DNA of 26,295 bases, taken from Pedobacter sp. UBA4863 (GTDB lineage Bacteria; Bacteroidota; Bacteroidia; Sphingobacteriales; Sphingobacteriaceae). A model generated the notes under the pieces. That model searched no databases and had not been told where the DNA came from. It was given only the letters and a program-made list of their open reading frames with translations. The translations under genes and the position numbers were made by a program. Numbering within the stretch: position 1 is the first letter of the stretch; each line of letters begins with the position of its first letter. Where the stretch lies: the NCBI RefSeq assembly GCF_002399615.1, contig NZ_DHDZ01000038.1:41079-67373 (forward strand), given 5' to 3'. This document shows, piece after piece, positions 13,256-20,595 of this stretch.

Positions 13256-14734
13256 ATGAACCAAGAAACAACCAACACCCCTAACCAAACAACATCAAGG
13301 TTGTTTAAGTACTGGCAATTTCGAACCATTATAGTGACCATGATTGGTTATGCCTTATTTTATTTCGTACGTAAAAACTTCTCTTTCGCCATTCCAGGGC
13401 TTACTGCCGAATACGGTATTACAAAAACCAGTTTCGGAATAATCATGACACTGGTAACCATTGTTTACGGTGTTTCTAGGTTTTTAAATGGCTTAATTGC
13501 CGATAGAATGAACGCCCGCTACCACATGTCTATAGGCTTGCTCTTATGTGCCATAGCTAATTTTGCTTTTGGTTGGGGAAGCGATTTGAGCACCTTATTT
13601 ACGGGCGAAACTGGCGGACCAATGTTCACCAACACCATGGTACTTATATTTGGCATCATTTTAATTTTAAACAATCTTGTTCAAGGTAGCGGCTTCCCTC
13701 CGGTGGCTCGTTTATTAACACACTGGATCCCTCAAAATGAACTGGCTACAAAGATGTCGGTTTGGAACACATCGCATTCCATTGGCGCAGCTTTAGTTGC
13801 CATTTTAGCAGGCTACATCATGGGATCAATGGGAACAAACATGAGCAACAATCCTGAAATTGTTGCTTCCATTGCCGCAAACTTAAAAATTGACCTCGCA
13901 GACGCCGATAAAATGAAAAGCGTAATAGAGTCTGCATCACATTATGGCGCATGGAAATGGTGTTTTTGGATACCCGCAATTATTGCTTTACTAGGCTCCA
14001 TAGGGCTATTTATTGGATTAAGGGACACACCTTCGTCTGTAGGCTTGCCAGAATTACACCAAACAAACAAAAAAGGAAAAGAATCTTCTGCAGAATTTAA
14101 AGCTTTTATTAGTAAAGCTGTTTATCGTAATAAATGGATATGGATACTGGGCATAGCCAATTTCTTTGTGTACGTAGTACGTTTTGCAGTTTTAGATTGG
14201 GGGCCTACCTTTTTAAAAGAAGCACATGGCATGACATTGAGCAATGCAGGATGGACAGTAGCTATCTTCGAAATTTTTGGCATTTTGGGCATGCTTGCCG
14301 CAGGCTGGGTTACCGATAAATACTTGAAAGGAAAAGCACATCACACTTCGCTATACTGCATGGTAGGCGTAGCTGTGTTCATGACAATTTTCTTATACAT
14401 ACCAGACAGTACACCTTCATGGATAATGATATTTGTATTGGCCATGTGCGGATTTTTTATCTATGGTCCACAAGCACTTATTGGCATTGCTGCAGCAAAC
14501 CAGGCAACTAACAGGGCTGCAGCCACGGCAAATGGTTTAACTGGCTTATTTGGCTATGCAAGCGGTTTAGTTTCTGGTGTTGGCATTGGATACATGGTAG
14601 ATACGCTGAGCAAAGACGACCCGGCAATGGCATGGGACTATGTTTTTATGATGATGATTGGCATGGCCATATTGTGCGTGTTTATTTTTGCATTAATGTG
14701 GAAAGCCAAAGCGCATGGTTACGATAACGATTAA
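13256..14734 (+). CDS. GlpT-type organophosphate:phosphate antiporter (MFS)
   Basis: A 492-residue inner-membrane protein with about 12 helices, from the OPA branch of the major facilitator superfamily (GlpT, UhpT, UhpC). The three residues central to E. coli GlpT are all present in matching motifs: Arg39 in YFVRKNFSFAIP (GlpT Arg45), His174 in SVWNTSHSIGAA (His165) and Arg309 in VYVVRFAVLDWGPTFLKE (Arg269). This supports exchange of a phosphorylated C3 or sugar compound for phosphate. Compared with GlpT there is an insertion of about 35 residues at 190-230 (NMSNNPEIVASIAANL...). It could also act as a UhpC-like sensor, but no two-component partner is adjacent. It lies between a glycerol-1-phosphate dehydrogenase and a HAD phosphatase on the same strand, so glycerol phosphates are the best guess for substrate. 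Confidence 0.85.
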   Translation: MNQETTNTPNQTTSRLFKYWQFRTIIVTMIGYALFYFVRKNFSFAIPGLTAEYGITKTSFGIIMTLVTIVYGVSRFLNGLIADRMNARYHMSIGLLLCAIANFAFGWGSDLSTLFTGETGGPMFTNTMVLIFGIILILNNLVQGSGFPPVARLLTHWIPQNELATKMSVWNTSHSIGAALVAILAGYIMGSMGTNMSNNPEIVASIAANLKIDLADADKMKSVIESASHYGAWKWCFWIPAIIALLGSIGLFIGLRDTPSSVGLPELHQTNKKGKESSAEFKAFISKAVYRNKWIWILGIANFFVYVVRFAVLDWGPTFLKEAHGMTLSNAGWTVAIFEIFGILGMLAAGWVTDKYLKGKAHHTSLYCMVGVAVFMTIFLYIPDSTPSWIMIFVLAMCGFFIYGPQALIGIAAANQATNRAAATANGLTGLFGYASGLVSGVGIGYMVDTLSKDDPAMAWDYVFMMMIGMAILCVFIFALMWKAKAHGYDND

Positions 14735-14791
14735 CAGTTAAAGAGCAACTTTCTAACATCCTAATAAAATTCAAAAACAATAATCAAAGTT

Positions 14792-14803
14792 CTCCTGAAG
14801 GAG
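14792..14803 (+). promoter_or_regulatory. Strong Shine-Dalgarno inside a small hairpin
   Basis: AGGAG at 14799-14803 sits 5 bases before the ATG of the HAD gene. Strong Shine-Dalgarno sequences are uncommon in this phylum. CTCC (14792-14795) can pair with GGAG (14800-14803) around a TGAA loop, so the site may be partly hidden. Confidence 0.45.
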
Positions 14804-14808
14804 CCAAT

Positions 14809-15630
14809 ATGACACTAAAAGATATTAAACATTTTGCTTTGGATATGGACGGCACTATTTACAATGGTAGCACCCTATTTCCATTTACCAACGATTTTTT
14901 AAACTACCTAAAGGCCAATGGTATTGGTTACTCCTTTTTAACCAATAATCCGTCAAAAAGCACGGCCGATTATCTTAAGCATTTAGATAAAATGGGCATT
15001 CCAGCTACCAAAGAAGAAATGTACACTTCTGCAGTAGCTACAATTAACTACATTAAAAACCATCATCCAAGTATTAAACGTCTATTTATTTTGGGCACGC
15101 CCAGTATGGTTAAAGAGTTTGAAGAGGCTGGTTTTGTTTCTACCAACGATAGCGCAGACGATAAACCAGATGCACTGGTAGTTGGTTTTGACACGTCTTT
15201 AGTTTATTCGAGATTGTGCCGTGCAGCTTATTGGGCCAGCCAACAATTGCCGTATTTTGCCACCAATCCAGATTGGGTTTGCCCTACAGACCAGCCTAAT
15301 ATATTGGTTGATTGTGGTTCTATTTGTGCTTGCATTGAAGGCGCTACCAAAAGAAAGCCCGATATAGTTATTGGCAAACCCGACCCACAAATGCTAGATG
15401 GTATTATACATAAATACAAGTTAAAACCGAATGAAATTGCCATGGTTGGCGATAGAATTTATACAGACGTAAAAATGGCGAAAAATGCTGGTGCATTAGG
15501 GGTTTTGGTACTATCTGGTGAGGCTACTGCCGCAGATGTGCAGGTATCTTCAGTAAAACCCGATATTGTGGCCAGAGACTTGGCAGAGTTGCAAGAACTT
15601 ATTGAGCAGAGCCATACATTATCGGCTTAA
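14809..15630 (+). CDS. HAD-IIA family phosphatase (AraL/NagD-like)
   Basis: A 273-residue cytoplasmic phosphatase of the HAD superfamily, subclass IIA (C2 cap). Motif I is FALDMDGTIYNG with nucleophile Asp12 and acid/base Asp14; motif II is LTNNPSKST; motif III is the Lys in IVIGKPDPQML; motif IV is MVGDRIYTDVKMAKNAG. Length matches NagD, AraL and phosphoglycolate phosphatase relatives, which dephosphorylate small sugar or glycerol phosphates. Being third in a unit with glycerol-1-phosphate dehydrogenase and a GlpT-type carrier, a glycerol phosphate or related triose is a likely substrate, but these enzymes are broad. A clear hairpin terminator follows 23 bases after the stop. Confidence 0.85.
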   Translation: MTLKDIKHFALDMDGTIYNGSTLFPFTNDFLNYLKANGIGYSFLTNNPSKSTADYLKHLDKMGIPATKEEMYTSAVATINYIKNHHPSIKRLFILGTPSMVKEFEEAGFVSTNDSADDKPDALVVGFDTSLVYSRLCRAAYWASQQLPYFATNPDWVCPTDQPNILVDCGSICACIEGATKRKPDIVIGKPDPQMLDGIIHKYKLKPNEIAMVGDRIYTDVKMAKNAGALGVLVLSGEATAADVQVSSVKPDIVARDLAELQELIEQSHTLSA

Positions 15631-15653
15631 GTTCGATAATTATTTTTTAAATA

Positions 15654-15684
15654 CACTGCCCTTGAAATAAATTCAAGGACAGTG
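15654..15684. terminator. Bidirectional terminator between convergent operons
   Basis: Arms CACTG-c-CCTTGAA (15654-15666) and TTCAAGG-a-CAGTG (15672-15684) with a 5-base loop form a strong stem of 12 pairs with one mismatch. It ends the araM operon. It may also serve the minus-strand regulator operon ending at 15786. Confidence 0.75.
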
Positions 15685-15785
15685 CTATATGGTAACCTGC
15701 TAAGCTAAGTTTACACCGTAACTTCTTGCTTTAATAGGTCTAGCGCATCTTGTAAACAAATAATCACTTTCCACTAAAAGTACAA

Positions 15786-16820
15786 TTACTGTTTTATATT
15801 GCTCAACTTCTCTATAGATACCACATGAATGGCATTACCTTGTTTTTCTATCAGTTTTTCTTCTTTAAAGTCGGCCAACATACGGCTTACAGTTTCGCTG
15901 GCGGTACCTACAAATGCAGCCAAATCATCTCGAGATATCTTTAAAGTACAACTATCTTCATGTTCGGTTTTAAATTTTTTGGCCAACTGTACCAATGCTT
16001 CGGCAACCCGCTTACGTACAGAAAAATAAGCTAGTTTCAACATTTGCTCTTCCTTAAGCCTAATATTTCCCGAAAGCATTTCTATAAAAGCTGTGGCCAT
16101 TTCTTGATGGTTCAATAAAGCATCCATAAAATCTGCTTTAGGAATTAAAGCAAGTTCGGTATCGGCTAAAGTAGCTGCATTATCTGCATAGACTACACCG
16201 CAACACAAACTTTCGTAACCAAAAAAATCGCCGCTTTTATAAATATTTGAAGACAATTCCCTGCCGTCTTTGAAACGTTTATAGGTTTTTACCTGTCCGC
16301 TTTTAATGTAATAAAGGTAATTAGGCTCATCGTTTTCTACATAAATCACCTGTTTATTGGCGTAATTTCTGCCCTTCCCTTTTTGTTTTAGTTCTGCAAA
16401 AATAGTATTCAAATCTTTTGGTGCAGCTTTAAAAGCTACTGTTTGGCTTTTCTTTTTCAACCTGCTTTCAATGGCATTAAACAGTTCCAAATCGTCAAAA
16501 GGTTTAGTAAGATAATCATCGGCCCCCATTTCCATACCTTTGCGCATATCAGCCCTTTCTGCCTTAGCCGTCATAAAAATAAAAGGGATATTAGCCAATT
16601 TTGGATTTTTGTTCAGCAAATAAAGTACGCCATAGCCATCTAGTTCTGGCATCATGATATCGCATAAAATAACATCTGGCAACGAGCTCAAAGCTAACTC
16701 TACACCTAACTTTCCATTTTTAGCAGCTATAGCTTCATAACCCGCCAAGGTTAATATTTCTACCGTTCCTTCCCTTATATCGTCGTTATCTTCTATTACT
16801 AAAACTTTTTTCATGTGCAT
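15786..16820 (-). CDS. Response regulator: receiver domain fused to CRP/FNR-type DNA-binding module
   Basis: A 344-residue three-domain protein. Residues 1-125 are a receiver domain: acidic pair Glu10/Asp11 in VIEDND, phosphorylated Asp54 in LCDIMMPELDG, Thr84 in FMTAKAE, Lys106 in YLTKPFDD. Residues about 145-260 are a cyclic-nucleotide-binding-like beta-roll (YVENDEPNYLYYIKSGQVKT...GDFFGYESL). Residues about 270-335 are the CRP winged helix-turn-helix, with the recognition helix in GTASETVSRMLADFKEEKLI. No N-terminal FNR-type iron-sulfur cysteines are present. So the signal comes by phosphorylation, and output is binding to FNR/CRP-like palindromes. Its partner is almost certainly the histidine kinase whose stop lies 60 bases upstream. 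A start at the second ATG (16814, MKKVLVIEDN) is equally plausible. Confidence 0.87.
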   Translation of the reverse strand: MHMKKVLVIEDNDDIREGTVEILTLAGYEAIAAKNGKLGVELALSSLPDVILCDIMMPELDGYGVLYLLNKNPKLANIPFIFMTAKAERADMRKGMEMGADDYLTKPFDDLELFNAIESRLKKKSQTVAFKAAPKDLNTIFAELKQKGKGRNYANKQVIYVENDEPNYLYYIKSGQVKTYKRFKDGRELSSNIYKSGDFFGYESLCCGVVYADNAATLADTELALIPKADFMDALLNHQEMATAFIEMLSGNIRLKEEQMLKLAYFSVRKRVAEALVQLAKKFKTEHEDSCTLKISRDDLAAFVGTASETVSRMLADFKEEKLIEKQGNAIHVVSIEKLSNIKQ

Positions 16821-16880
16821 TAATTTATCTATTTATTGGCACGAAGCCTTTATAATTAAAATTTGCGGTGATTCTATTTA

Positions 16881-18068
16881 TTATTGATGATTAAAATGAA
16901 GTGTAAACGTAGTGCCTTTATTTTGTTCGGTCTGACAGCTTACCGTACCGTTCATTAAGCCCACATACCTTTTAACAATGTTTAGTCCCAATCCCGTTCC
17001 TGGAATATCTCCCGTGTTATGTGCCCTAAAAAAAGGTTCAAAAAGATTTACCTTATCTAGTTCTGGAATGCCTATACCGTTATCTTTTATTTCTATAATT
17101 AACTCATTCTGCGTTAAGATACTGTTAAATTGTATCATGGTATTTTCGCCAGAATATTTAATGGCATTAGAAACAAGGTTAATAATGCAGTTTTTAAGCA
17201 AGTTGTGATCGAGAAAAACCTGCGCACTGGTACCGGTATGTTCGTAAACAATTAATTGGTTTTGTTTGCTAATGAGCTGCATTTCTTCCACAATTTCTTC
17301 GGCAAAGGCTATAATGTTAAACCAATTGGCATTAGGCTCTACCTTGCCAGCTTCCAACTTTTCTAACGACAAGAAATCGTTGAGGATAGTAGTAAGGTTA
17401 TTGATCGCATTTTTGATCTTTGTGGTATGCTTCTCTACACTGGCTGCGTCATTTTTGGTAACATATTTATCAATTAATGAAGCAGATAGTTGGATAGAAC
17501 TTAATGGCGTTCTAAACTCGTGGGAAGCCATAGAAACGAACCTTGTTTTTAACTGATTGAGTTCTTTTTCTTTCTCGAACAATGCACTTACATGCTCTTT
17601 AGCGGTTTCTAGTTCATTAATAGACCTGATAAGATCTTGCGTGCGTTCCTTAATTTTTTGTTCTAATTCTTCGGTATAGCTCTTAATTTTTTGTTCGTCT
17701 CTTTTTTGACGGCTTAAATCGTGAATAAACCCGGTAAAAATTCTCCTATCAGAAAATTTAACTTCACTTACGCCCAATCTAAATGGGAAAATGGAACCAT
17801 CTTTACACTGCCCCCGTACTTCTCTACCAATACCAATAATATGTTTTTCGCCTGTATTTCTATAATTAGCAATATAGCCATCGTGTCTTTCTTTATCTGG
17901 CGTTGGCATTAACATTGATACATTGTTACCAATTACCTCGTCTCTTTCGTACCCAAAAAGCACCAGTGCCGAAGGATTGATATGTTCAATTATACCATGC
18001 TCATCAATAGTAATAATTCCGTCGATGGCATTTTCTATGATTGCATTTAACAGTTTAGCTCGTTCCAT
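16881..18068 (-). CDS. FixL-like PAS sensor histidine kinase
   Basis: With ATG at 18068 the protein has 395 residues, no membrane segment, and so is cytosolic. Residues about 5-120 form one PAS domain closely resembling the FixL oxygen-sensor domain: ERHDGYIANYRNTG, then HIIGIGREVRG, then DGSIFPFRLGVSEV and FTGFIHDLS. His62 matches the heme-ligand His200 of Bradyrhizobium FixL and Arg82 matches Arg220, the oxygen-switch arginine. Arg206 is replaced by Asn. A coiled coil (about 120-175) leads to the HisKA domain with His183 in MASHEFRTPLSS and an HATPase with INLVSNAIKYS, DNGIGIP and GTGLGLNIV. It lies between the TIM-barrel gene and the receiver-CRP gene in a tight operon. A GTG start four codons upstream is possible. 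Heme binding is inference; related non-heme PAS domains share part of the motif. Confidence 0.82.
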   Translation of the reverse strand: MERAKLLNAIIENAIDGIITIDEHGIIEHINPSALVLFGYERDEVIGNNVSMLMPTPDKERHDGYIANYRNTGEKHIIGIGREVRGQCKDGSIFPFRLGVSEVKFSDRRIFTGFIHDLSRQKRDEQKIKSYTEELEQKIKERTQDLIRSINELETAKEHVSALFEKEKELNQLKTRFVSMASHEFRTPLSSIQLSASLIDKYVTKNDAASVEKHTTKIKNAINNLTTILNDFLSLEKLEAGKVEPNANWFNIIAFAEEIVEEMQLISKQNQLIVYEHTGTSAQVFLDHNLLKNCIINLVSNAIKYSGENTMIQFNSILTQNELIIEIKDNGIGIPELDKVNLFEPFFRAHNTGDIPGTGLGLNIVKRYVGLMNGTVSCQTEQNKGTTFTLHFNHQ

Positions 18069-18119
18069 AATATACCCCACAATATAGCTTTTTTTAATAA
18101 AAAAATGCTAAATCAGCTT

Positions 18120-19892
18120 TTAGATGGTCATATTTAACAATCTTTTTTCTGAATTAAGTAAATCGGTTTTTACCTCTGTACTAAAATTACCCGAAATTTC
18201 ACCAAACATTTTTTTATAATAAGCTATACCATTTTCAAGCTGCACCTTAAAGTTATCCAAATGCTTCTTTTTCTTCTCATTTACATTGTTAAGATAAGTT
18301 TGCACTTCTTCTTGCAAATAATCTATATATAAGTTTAGCTCATTAATAAACATATGCGATCGTTGTACTTTCTCCAAGAGGTTAACGCTTCCGTAAATAT
18401 GTTTCACCATTTCGTCTAAAGAATAAACCTTGTTAAAAAACGCCAAGTTTGGCCCAGGACAAATAGCTACTGCCGCACTTTCTTTAGGTTTTAAGGTATT
18501 GGTTTTAATATAAGTAGAAGTACACAACCCTTCGCACAAGCAAACCTTTTCGGTAATTTTATGGTAGGCTTCTTGGTAAGCTTCGGGTGCTAAATCTTGG
18601 CTGTTTAACTGCTTAATTTTTAATTTTTGGTATTTACTTGAAGCCGTACAAATAGGCTCTTTGGTAAATTCGGTATTGCTAACCAAGTATTTTTTTGTAC
18701 ACGGACTACCAGGTTTACCCGCTGCAATTCTATCCAAGCGTTGTTGCTCAGCACTACTGTACTTAAAGTTATTAAACAAAACACCCAAAGGAGAAGAATT
18801 GCTTAAATAGTAATCTTCTTCTTTAGCATCGGCCAGTTTTAACAGCGTATGTTCATCTACGTTGGTTACTTCTGGCACCAATAAAAATGGGCTCCCCCAG
18901 CCTGTTGCATCTAGGTTAAAATATTTTAAGAGGAATTTATTTTCTTGCGCTGTACCAATACCACCTTGCACGGTTACTTTCTGCTGTGGCAATTTACCTA
19001 GGTTAATTCCCTTTGCGGCCAAAGTTTTAGTGTAAAGTTCTTGCAGCTCTTGCTGCATTTGCAAACGATTTTGCTTAAAATCTTCTAAAATTGGGCCTAA
19101 CAGAAAACCATCGGTAGCAAAGGCATGCCCACCGCAGTTTAAGCCAGATTCTATTCTAAACTCAGATACCCAAAGCCCTTTTTTAGCCAAAAATTTAGCC
19201 TGTATCAAGGCCGACCTAAAATCGCTTACCTTTAAAATAATACGTTTATCGAACGTGCCATTGGAGTTAGGATTAAAGTTTTCAAATTTTTCGATATAGC
19301 TATATAAACGGGGGTTCATCCCTGCCGAAAGTACCACTGCAGCATTTATTTTACTTTCTGCAAAAGCTCTTAAGGCCGATAAGGCATCGGTATTTTCATC
19401 GCCTAAGTAATTGCCTTGGGCATCAAAATTTAATTTATCCACCTTAGCCATAATGTTCACATCGATATTGCCCTTTTTCATGCTTTGGCGCAAACGATCT
19501 TGAAATATTTTTTTACTCACACCTTCAGGATATTCCATCATCAGCTCATACCCCTGCTTAATTACAGCTTCGTCTGGCAGTAATTCAAAGTATCTACAAA
19601 TGTCGCTACCCGCTACAAACTCTTGCTGCTTTAACGCTTCAAACTGCTCATCAACCAAATCTTGCAGTAAGTTTAAATAGGCTGCAATACGCTTTGTTCT
19701 GCTATTTTCTGTCTTTTTATCTATTGGATAGAATGGTATGAGATTAAGTTGCGAATGATATTTCCGCATCCGTTCGGTTAATTCGTCATCTACAATAGAA
19801 ACTACCGAAGAAATACCATAACGAGCTACCTTTAAGGGGGTATCTATAGAGAAACCTAAACCTAGTACGGGAATATGAAACTGATGGGCCAT
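18120..19892 (-). CDS. Uncharacterised protein, nitronate monooxygenase/FabK-like TIM barrel with cysteine-rich segment
   Basis: A 590-residue cytosolic protein I do not recognise as a named enzyme. The first two thirds look like a flavin TIM barrel of the nitronate monooxygenase/FabK/PfaD type: an opening IPVLGLGFSIDTPLKVARYG, then AAVVLSAGMNP, an ESGLNCGGHAF turn (Cys253), and VTVQGGIGTAQENKFLL followed by GWGSPFLLVPE, the usual phosphate-binding area. After residue 390 come cysteines: Cys398, Cys415, Cys451-x-Cys453-xxx-Cys457 and Cys478 in AICPGPN, enough for an iron-sulfur cluster or zinc. The end (about 505-585) is a lysine-rich coiled coil. It is the first gene of the operon with the FixL-like kinase and receiver-CRP regulator, preceded by a -7 box and an FNR-like palindrome. 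A role in redox or low-oxygen physiology is inference from that context. Confidence 0.6.
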   Translation of the reverse strand: MAHQFHIPVLGLGFSIDTPLKVARYGISSVVSIVDDELTERMRKYHSQLNLIPFYPIDKKTENSRTKRIAAYLNLLQDLVDEQFEALKQQEFVAGSDICRYFELLPDEAVIKQGYELMMEYPEGVSKKIFQDRLRQSMKKGNIDVNIMAKVDKLNFDAQGNYLGDENTDALSALRAFAESKINAAVVLSAGMNPRLYSYIEKFENFNPNSNGTFDKRIILKVSDFRSALIQAKFLAKKGLWVSEFRIESGLNCGGHAFATDGFLLGPILEDFKQNRLQMQQELQELYTKTLAAKGINLGKLPQQKVTVQGGIGTAQENKFLLKYFNLDATGWGSPFLLVPEVTNVDEHTLLKLADAKEEDYYLSNSSPLGVLFNNFKYSSAEQQRLDRIAAGKPGSPCTKKYLVSNTEFTKEPICTASSKYQKLKIKQLNSQDLAPEAYQEAYHKITEKVCLCEGLCTSTYIKTNTLKPKESAAVAICPGPNLAFFNKVYSLDEMVKHIYGSVNLLEKVQRSHMFINELNLYIDYLQEEVQTYLNNVNEKKKKHLDNFKVQLENGIAYYKKMFGEISGNFSTEVKTDLLNSEKRLLNMTI

Positions 19893-19911
19893 AAAAATCT
19901 GATTTTTGTTC

Positions 19912-19919
19912 CAAAATTA
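19912..19919 (-). promoter_or_regulatory. Predicted -7 element for the TIM-barrel/kinase operon
   Basis: On the minus strand this reads TAATTTTG, a perfect TAnnTTTG, 20 bases before the ATG at 19892. No -33 TTTG lies at normal distance; the nearest is 33 bases upstream. A promoter with a good -7 and no -33 fits activator dependence. Confidence 0.5.
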
Positions 19920-19961
19920 TCCAGATATGGCAGTTTAGTAGTGTGAATAGGTCAAATTAAA

Positions 19962-19979
19962 AAGTGATTTAAATCATTT
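19962..19979. promoter_or_regulatory. FNR/CRP-like operator palindrome
   Basis: The perfect 12-base core TGATTTAAATCA (19965-19976) extends with matching A/T flanks. It matches the FNR box TTGATnnnnATCAA at eight of ten positions. Its centre lies about 64 bases upstream of the expected transcription start of the minus-strand operon, near the class I activator position of CRP-type proteins. It is also 100 bases upstream of the plus-strand DUF1801 gene. It is the natural candidate site for the receiver-CRP protein. Confidence 0.55.
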
Positions 19980-20076
19980 TAACAAATGCCAAATATTGCC
20001 CTGCACAGCATTTTGCATGAAACAATAAGTGCAATTACTATGCTTTTTTTATTAATTTAGGGAAGAAGAAAACAAA

Positions 20077-20448
20077 ATGGCTGAGATTAAAACTAAACAA
20101 ACCCAAGCAAATGTGCACGATTTCATTAATGCTTTTGCGGAAACAGAACAAAAGCGCAAAGATGCTTTTGAATTATTACAGCTAATGCAGCACTTTACCG
20201 GGTACGAGGCTAAAATGTGGGGGCCATCTATCATTGGTTTTGGACAGTATCACTACAAATCTGAGCGAAGCAAACAAGAAGGCGACTGGCCATTGGTAGG
20301 TTTTTCGCCCCGTAAAGCCGCTATATCGCTTTATGTTTATGCCGGAGCCGACGGACAACAAGCTATACTAGAAAACTTAGGCAAATATAAAATGGGCAAA
20401 GGCTGTATTTATGTAAAAAAACTAGGCGATATTAATCAAGATGCCTGA
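20077..20448 (+). CDS. DUF1801 protein, shortened by a premature stop
   Basis: A 123-residue protein with the DUF1801 (YdhG-like) fold: opening helix with DFINAFAETEQKRKDAFELL, then MQHFTGYEAKMWGPSIIGFG, then WPLVGFSPRKAAISLYVYAG and GKYKMGKGCIYVKKLGDIN. Family members usually carry one more C-terminal helix. Here TGA at 20446-20448 stops the frame, yet the same frame continues with KDLIQSTITFLQNKYNS and TAA at 20500-20502, which is just such a helix. A single change (for example TTA to TGA) would explain it. The truncated protein may still fold. Function is unknown. It is divergent from the TIM-barrel operon and shares the FNR-like palindrome region. Confidence 0.78.
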   Translation: MAEIKTKQTQANVHDFINAFAETEQKRKDAFELLQLMQHFTGYEAKMWGPSIIGFGQYHYKSERSKQEGDWPLVGFSPRKAAISLYVYAGADGQQAILENLGKYKMGKGCIYVKKLGDINQDA

Positions 20449-20546
20449 AAAGACCTCATCCAATCTACCATTACATTTCTTCAAAACAAATACAACTCAT
20501 AAACAATTAAACCCAAGTAGTTTTTTGCTTTTGGTCAGCCCATCTC

Positions 20547-20588
20547 AACCTCAAACTTAACCTTAACCTCAACCTTAACCTTAAAACT
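20547..20588. repeat. Hexanucleotide tandem repeat AACCTT/AACCTC, about 7 units
   Basis: Units read AACCTC AAACTT AACCTT AACCTC AACCTT AACCTT AAAACT. The repeat ends 7 bases before the stop codon of the TonB-dependent receptor gene (minus strand), in the gap to the DUF1801 gene. The rest of that gap holds only the readthrough tail of DUF1801 and A/T-rich sequence. Confidence 0.7.
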
Positions 20589-20595
20589 CCATATT

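Noticed and set aside
20547..20588. The hexamer tract as a true telomere or replicon end.
   Set aside because: It is internal, only about 42 bases and imperfect, with ordinary genes on both sides.
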